Part shown: piece by piece, positions 58,337 through 64,000 of the stretch | How the letters are laid out: every line of letters begins with the position of its first letter | How positions within the stretch are numbered: position 1 is the first letter of the stretch | From: Anaeramoeba flamelloides | Lineage: Eukaryota; Metamonada; Anaeramoebidae | Direction of reading: 5' to 3' | DNA length: 64,000 nucleotides | Assembly (NCBI GenBank): GCA_027625915.1 | Contig: JANTQA010000047.1 | Coordinates: 4,712,001 to 4,776,000, forward strand | Program-made: the position numbers and the translations under genes | Notes under the pieces: generated by a model | The model's input: the letters and a program-made list of their open reading frames with translations, nothing else | What the model was told of the DNA's origin: nothing | Database searches by the model: none

Positions 58337-58934
58337 GATAGATTCAAAAAAAGAAATTATCGAAACGAATTATTCAATTGGAAATTTTTACTATTTTCTT
58401 AATCTTATTTTCTATTTTTTGACGTTTTGAACTAGTTAAACTGATCCAACTAGAGTAAGGTCACATCAACTTTGTTAATTATCAGGATTTTTAAAATAAT
58501 AATGATTTGTTTATCTGGAATGGATATACATATTTTTCACCAATTTGATCTGCAGTAATACTGGTATTTGAATTTTAAATGGGAAAAATTTTAAATTTAT
58601 TTTCAATTTCCTTTTTCAAACAGAGAAAGAACCAAAAATCTACATCTTTGAGAATTCTATTTGGAAAAGAAAAAATTAAAACGAAGTGAAATTGTTTCCC
58701 CATTATTAATTCAAATACCAGTATCATTATGAACAAGAACAAAAGAGGTATATATTTGCGGTTTAGAAATTGCAAATACAAATGAACAAAAACCATGGTA
58801 TTACATCCCTTATTTTCTTCTCTTCGAAAAATAAGAAAAATGATATTTTGCTTTTAATTGAAAATTAGCATATTTTTCCATTTTTTTAACAAGAATTTCG
58901 TTTTCATTAGTTTTATTTATTCTTTTTTCTCAAG
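58337..58934. other. Region upstream of the Na+/H+ exchanger gene
   Basis: A/T-rich. Presumably contains the promoter, with no recognisable motif; the short frames have no family. Confidence 0.5.
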
Positions 58935-60646
58935 ATGACCGATTTTGAAAATATAAGCTTGGTCATCTTTTTCCTTTTAATTGCGTTTTCTGTCACAACA
59001 GCATATTTTCTGAGATCAAGGCATGTGATGATTGTTCATGAAACAGGTTTTTTTTTTTTTTTTGTTGATTTTCTTTTCAAATTTCTTTTTACTTTCTGCT
59101 TGTATTTTAAACCAAAACAATTTTACTTTCTTGATTCCTCGTTAACTACTAAACTCTAATTAACGCAAACAATGTTATCGCTGATCAACTTGGGATTAAA
59201 ACAAAAAAACCAATCAAAAAAGGAACATCGATTCTGTTTGGGGGGATTGTAGGATTGGCAATTCGGCTTTCGACAAGTGCAACAGATTTACGATCGTTTG
59301 TCGAATTTAATAGCGAAGTTTTTATGCTCGTTTTGCTCCCACAGATTATTTTTGAGTCCGGCTATAACATGAGGCGCAAGGCTTTTTTTAAAAACGCGTC
59401 GTCGTTTTTATTATTAGCATTTGTGGGCACTTTAATCTCGATGTTTGTAATTTCCTTTGGGCTAATGCTGTTTGTGAAAATTAAATGGGTCAGTGTGCCA
59501 TTGTCGCCAAGGGATTGCCTGATTTTTGGCTCTCTGATTAGCGCGACAGATCCTGTGTCTGTGTTGGCAATTTTCACGGAACTGAAGGTGCACCGTGATT
59601 TGTTTATGAATGTCTTTGGAGAGTCTGTAATGAACGACGCGATTGCCATTGTCTTGGTTCAAACATTTTTAAAGTTTCACAAGTCCTCAGAGCTGACAGC
59701 AGTCTTTGTGTTCAAGTCAATTGGCATGTTTCTTGGTGTCTTTTTAGGATCCATTGCTATTGGATCCTTTTTTGGATTTCTAACATCGCTATTATTAAAG
59801 CACACCAAAATAAGAGACTTCCCCCTCTTGGAATCCACTGTCACCTTTTTAATTGCCTGGATCTCCTTTTTCATACCTGAAGAAATTAACTTGTCTGGTA
59901 TTGCTTCAATTTTGTTTTGTGGGATCATCAACGCACACTACACCTTTAATAACATGTCTGAGCATTCGCAGCACCTAACCAAAGAATGGATCCATTTAAC
60001 TGCGTATGTGTCTGAAAATTTCATTTTTATTTACTTAGGGTTGGCTGCCTTTTCTTATTCCCAATTGTTCAAATGGGAATTAATCGTTCTGTCCTTATTG
60101 CTGTGCTTAATTTCTCGATTCTTCAATGTTTATCCCCTTGTTTGGGTGATCAACAAATTTAAGCCGATCAAGCATAAATTTCAACAAAAGGAACAATTTG
60201 TTTTATGGTTTGCCGGGTTAAGGGGGGCAATTGCATTTGCCTTAACATTAATGCTGGAGGGCGAACATGGGCACATCATAATGACAACAACTTTAACAAT
60301 CGTGTTTTTTACAGTTTTTGTTTTAGGTGGGTTAACTCAGCCTGTATTAAAAAAATTGGACCTTGCCTTTAAAGACGAAGACGAGCCTTTATATAAACAG
60401 AAAAAGAAAACTAGATTTTTGGAATTCGATCGAAAATATTTAAAACCATTTTTTACACATAAAAAATATGGTGAAGACGAACTTAAAGCCCTAACAACAA
60501 AAAGTTATACCACACCAGTCGTAAAACAAGTTAATACTTATCATGAATTCAATGATGAATCTTGGAAGGTAAATATTGGCAACGAAACAATAAATGCTGA
60601 TTTAAGATCAGAAAATGAATATGACACGGAATTAGAAGATTTTTAA
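58935..60646 (+). CDS. Na+/H+ exchanger (CPA1/NHE family), 2 exons
   Basis: Exon 1 is 58935-59046 and exon 2 is 59223-60646 (donor GTTTTT, acceptor AAAAAAG), joined through a split Gly codon as HETG-TSILFGGIVGL; 511 residues. These carriers exchange Na+ or K+ for H+ across plasma, endosomal or Golgi membranes. Motifs: FLVLLPP-like MLVLLPQIIFESGY (about 72-85); SATDPVSVLA (144-153); the ion-binding Asn-Asp in GESVMNDAIAIVL (170-182, N175/D176); SENFIFIYLGLAAFSY (301-316), like endosomal/NHE8-type exchangers; and FAGLRGAIAFAL (367-378) with the conserved Arg371. About 11-12 hydrophobic segments. A polar tail of about 85 residues follows, with no recognised regulatory site. Closer by eye to the intracellular NHE6/NHE8 type than to NHE1. 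I chose the acceptor at 59,221-59,222 because it alone restores the conserved H-E-T/S-G join. Confidence 0.9.
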
Positions 60647-60984
60647 TAATTGTTTAATTTTTTTTTTTTTATGAATATTTAATTTCTTATCGCTATTCTG
60701 ATTTTATTTTATTTTTATCTTAAACAAAAATACATTTTATTAATTTTAAAATTATTATTTTAATTTTTTTTTTTTTTCTTTTTTTTGAGCTACTTTAATT
60801 AGGAAATTGTGATTTGAACAAAAAAAAAAAAAGATTTTGGTTTTTATTATAGATACTAAGTTAATAGTGTAGATTTATCATATTTTCTTTATTTGTGTTT
60901 TTCTTAGTAATGTTTGGTATTATTAACACTTTCTATAAATTTATCATAATAAAAAATCCCACCCAAAGTTTATTATTTTCCCGA

Positions 60985-61960
60985 CACCTTTTATAATTAA
61001 TTTAGAATTAGTAAAACATCACGTAACTGAATTGAAAACTCAGAAATAAAAATCAAAAAGTTATCAAAAGTTGAGATTTAGTAGATTCTTTTTTAAAAAA
61101 GTAAGATATTTTTCTATTTTATTTATGCACAAGAGTAAATATGAATGTTGTAAAAAATAGAGTTTTTGTAATTTTCGAAATAAATAAAGAGTTCCATGAA
61201 TTTACTCACAATTCCGTAATAGTAAAAGAAATATCCGTTTTTATTTTTGGGATCAAATGGATTTTAAATATAAAATCGTTTTGTAAATACCAATACATTT
61301 TTTGAAAAATGATTTTTTTTTAAACTAAAAGATTTGTATTTACCAAACGATTTTTTGATTAAAATTATTATTATTCTATTAAGATAATCAGATATTATAT
61401 TTACTATTGCCCAAATTTGGATAAATTTATGGAACTCTTTATTTATGTCAAAAATTACCAAAACTCTTACTTTTACAACATTCATATTTACTCTTGTCTA
61501 GCGATTTGAATAAAAAAATTTCAAGAATAGTGTTTATTAGTGCTGTTTTATTTATTTATTTATTTTTTAGACCGGTTTGGTAATGCAAGCCAACTTGATA
61601 GAAAGAATGTCAATTTTTTTTTTTGTTTTTTCAAATTTTTTTGATATTTTTTTTTTTTCAAAAGATAAAAGTTAAAAGTAAAAAAGATCTTTAAAAATAC
61701 AAATAAACCTTAGGAAAATTGAGACTATGTAATGTCTTTTAAAATTCAAATAATTATTAGCAAAAATTCTTTGTGTTAAACTCTTTTTCAGTAAAATTTC
61801 AGTGATAAAAAATCTATAATGTTCTTTTCAAAAATTGTGACTCACTTTTTTTTAGTTTTTGGTTTTATTTTTTTAATTTTTAAAATATCTTACTTTTTTT
61901 ATAATTTTCTAAGTATTAAAAAGTGAATTGTTAATAAGATTTCCAAATTAAACGCTATTC
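60985..61960. repeat. Dispersed repeat related to 9.6 kb and 43.1 kb
   Basis: The part before 61,128 and the part near 61,560-61,600 match 9,592-9,960. The part from 61,715 matches 43,080-43,340. The two halves are separated by the inserted foldback element. Confidence 0.6.
61129..61497. mobile_element. 369-bp foldback element with about 95-bp arms
   Basis: Left arm ACAAGAGTAAATATGAATGT, AATAAATAAAGAGTTCCATG. The right arm ends ACATTCATATTTACTCTTGT, and the two remain complementary over about 95 bp. No coding frame. Inserted within an older dispersed repeat. Confidence 0.85.
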
Positions 61961-62589
61961 AATACAACAGGATAATTTTTTTTTTTTTCAAGTTATTATT
62001 CCAGGTGTAGTCCAATTTTAGAAATAGAGTTTATTATAGTGATTTTTTTTTGAAAAATATTCTTTTAAAAATTAAATCTTCGACAAACACCAGGGTTTCT
62101 GTACTTACTTCCATTAATGGAATTTACCTTTTGAGATTATTAGTCTCAAATGAGTTTGAAAAATTACAAATAAAGTCTAAAGGAATTCTATTTATAATTT
62201 GGATATTGGGGAATTGGCTAAATTATTTCTTTTTTTTGATTGAAGAAAGTAAAATTTAAATCCATTCCTCATCGTAGAAAAAGAATAGTTTAATTTTCAT
62301 TTAGGGTTTTTAATGTACTGAGTGGAACACAGAACACCAAAATAAAACATTTTTAACAAGTTGGGTTATATTTTTTCGGTAAAGAGTTGTAATTACATTT
62401 CTTTTTTTTAAAAAATTCTTATTTTTCTTATTTGTGCCAATTCTCAAAAAAAGCAAACTATGTTCACCACATCCTTATTGACACAAATCTTGAAATTATT
62501 TTGATTTTTAGAAACATAAAAAATAAATAAAAAGTTGAAAATATTTTTATTCTTTTCAATTTTCAGAAAAAGAATATGGAGGTTTATTG

Positions 62590-62705
62590 AACCCAAATAG
62601 CGAATCAAGAGTTGAGCCAAACTGTATTTTAATCGAATTTAGGTGTTTATTTTCATTAAAACAAAATTTTCAAAAAATACATTGTCTCCGTATATTAAGA
62701 CATAT
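62590..62705. repeat. Dispersed repeat, partner of 53.73-53.83 kb
   Basis: Carries AGCGAATCAAGAGTTGAGCC and TCATTAAAACAAAATTTTCA, the reverse complement of the 53.7-kb copy. It lies just downstream of the hypothetical gene, as the other copy lies just downstream of the phosphatase gene. Confidence 0.75.
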
Positions 62706-62748
62706 AATGAAAGAAAAACGATTTATAAAAAATTAACAAATCTTGATT

Positions 62749-63633
62749 TTACCAATTTTTTGCTTCTATATCAACTTTCATTGATCTATTTTTACAAAAC
62801 TTATTAAGAAATTTTTTGGATCTGTTGATATATGCATCCAAAAAGTCTAGCGATTCTTGAGAGTATTTTAATCTATTGTTGATTTCAAATGATTTTTTAT
62901 TTCGGGGCAATTTTAAATCTAAAGAAGTAATCCTAAGATTTCTTTGAACAATTTTTTTTTTTTTTTTTAGCATTGTCTGCTTGTGCTCTTGAGTTGTTTC
63001 CTGATAATCTCTTTTATGAAGCTTTTGTAAATCGCCAAATATAAAATCCAAAACCTCCTGGGTGTCTGTTAAAAGTAGGCGTTGGTTGTTTTCTGTTGGA
63101 AAGAGCTCAAATTCTGTTCGCCCTTCAAATTTATTGATGCTATTAGTTCCGCTCTTTTGTTGCGCTTTTTTAATCTTTTTCAAACTAGAGTGCTGTGCTA
63201 TAGTAGATGGCTTTGGAATTGTTCTTGTTTTCCTTTCAGATAATTTCCCTCTTTGTTGGTTGAACCCAGAACTCTTGCCAAGAAATCTCACATCTGGATC
63301 TGGCTGGTGTTCTGATCCTGATCCTGATCCTTGTGCAGATTCAGCGTTTAGAGTTGAGTAATATTTCTCTTCAAATCCTGATTTTGATTGCATCTCCTTT
63401 CCCATTTCATTTTCATTTTCATTTTCAATTCCAATTTCTGTTTCTATTTCTATGTCTTTGTTTCCTTTGTTTTGTACATTTACAGTATTCTTTTTTTTTT
63501 TTTTTTCTTGGTTGATTTCCTTTAAAGATTTGATTTTGAAATCCAAATTGTTTTTTGAGGAGGGATTTTTTTGTGAAATCCCAGTGAGGTTAATTGTTTT
63601 TTTTTGGTACACTCGCTTTTTTTGCTCGAAGGC
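62749..63633 (-). CDS. Unrecognised low-complexity, basic protein; 5' end uncertain
   Basis: The open frame ends at a stop at 62749 and is open up to about 63,700, but it has no ATG in its first part. The first in-frame ATG is at 63405 (217 residues from there). A plausible acceptor (AAATAAAG) at 63,634 would start the exon with GCC at 63633 and imply an upstream exon, not identified. Visible: Lys/Glu-rich region with KKKKK; IEIETEIGIENENENE; a Ser-Gly-Ser run (QGSGSGSEHQPDPD); then a more complex half with LLLTDTQEVLDFIFGDLQKL and KYSQESLDFLDAYINRSKKF, likely helical. Codon use and repeat style match the neighbouring genes, so I think it is real. I recognise no domain and propose no function. 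Confidence 0.6.
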   Translation of the reverse strand, partial: AFEQKKRVYQKKTINLTGISQKNPSSKNNLDFKIKSLKEINQEKKKKKNTVNVQNKGNKDIEIETEIGIENENENEMGKEMQSKSGFEEKYYSTLNAESAQGSGSGSEHQPDPDVRFLGKSSGFNQQRGKLSERKTRTIPKPSTIAQHSSLKKIKKAQQKSGTNSINKFEGRTEFELFPTENNQRLLLTDTQEVLDFIFGDLQKLHKRDYQETTQEHKQTMLKKKKKIVQRNLRITSLDLKLPRNKKSFEINNRLKYSQESLDFLDAYINRSKKFLNKFCKNRSMKVDIEAKNW

Positions 63634-64000
63634 CTTTATTTGGTTGTTTGATATTTTGGTTTTTAGGTTGTTTGAGATTTTTATTTTATTTATTATTATT
63701 TATTTTTAGGAAGCATAAAAACACAACAAGAAAAATTAAAAGATCGAAAAATTACAAGATCGAAAAAAAAAAAAAAAACAATCAACAAGATAATAGCAAA
63801 AACAAAACGATCACCGTTTAGAGGTGTTTAAAGTTTTAACTTTACGCAAACGATTGTATTAAAAAAAATTTCCTTCATTCGAAAGATTTTTACACAAGCT
63901 TGCTCAATTGCAAAAAACTTTGATCGATTGGTTTTAAAAATTAAAAAGAAAAGCCATTTGAAAAAAAGCGTGACGAAAAAGTTTTTCTTGTTGTAAAACA
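63634..64000. other. Region upstream of the hypothetical gene
   Basis: A/T-rich, reaching the window edge. May hold the missing first exon, but no candidate is convincing. Confidence 0.4.

Larger units (their letters stand above)
60647..62748. other. Intergenic, repeat-rich
   Basis: Holds a dispersed repeat (60,985-61,960) interrupted by the foldback element at 61,129-61,497, and the partner of the 53.7-kb repeat at 62,590-62,705. No gene seen. Confidence 0.6.

Noticed and set aside
59048-59222. Reading through the exchanger intron as coding (a frame to 59,159 exists)
   Set aside because: The frame ends in a stop and is Phe-rich. Splicing at 59046/59223 restores a conserved family join.
59362-59931. 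Minus-strand frames opposite the exchanger gene
   Set aside because: Shadows of the strongly conserved plus-strand exchanger exon.

Overview
The window is eukaryotic nuclear DNA from a very AT-rich protist. Genes are interrupted by GT..AG introns, mostly with GTA/GTT donors and A/T-rich acceptors. The proteins carry asparagine/acidic runs and KE/QE/NE repeats. This style, together with the gene content, reminds me of Anaeramoeba (amoeboid metamonads), but that is a guess and other AT-rich amoeboid protists fit too. No rRNA, tRNA or CRISPR array was recognised.

Layout. (1) Positions 1-14,463, minus strand: nine exons of a RalGAP alpha-subunit-like gene whose C-terminal end lies left of the window. 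Its long introns are filled with LINE fragments, foldback elements and palindrome clusters. (2) 14.5-30.7 kb: mostly repeat-rich DNA with two more LINE remnants and one gene, a glycosyltransferase-like membrane protein (19.7-20.7 kb, minus) whose first exon I could not find. (3) 30.7-32.1 kb, minus: ribosomal protein L7 (uL30), three exons. (4) 35.7-41.7 kb, plus: PAF1, two exons split by a 4.9-kb intron holding two LINE remnants. (5) 44.2-45.2 kb, minus: MYG1 exonuclease, intronless. (6) 49.5-53.5 kb: a divergent pair, an EEP-fold nuclease/phosphatase (minus) and a six-exon PP2A/PP4/PP6-type phosphatase (plus) that has lost two metal-binding residues. The pair is bracketed by an inverted long repeat. 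(7) 58.9-60.6 kb, plus: Na+/H+ exchanger, two exons. (8) 62.7-63.6 kb, minus: an unrecognised low-complexity protein.

The genes are housekeeping and signalling functions with no operon-like relationship. Exon joins were made by eye; in all five spliced genes the reading phases agree across every junction, which is the main support for the models.

The unusual content is in the repeats. One family is built as strings of short palindromic hairpins separated by GTGCCGTAGAGTGCC-type spacers. It occurs in nine clusters and recurs at the same relative place inside several LINE copies. There are also TA-flanked MITEs (one with an apparent empty site), two TTAA-bounded foldback families (one ending 95 bp before PAF1), and several other terminal-inverted-repeat elements, some nested.
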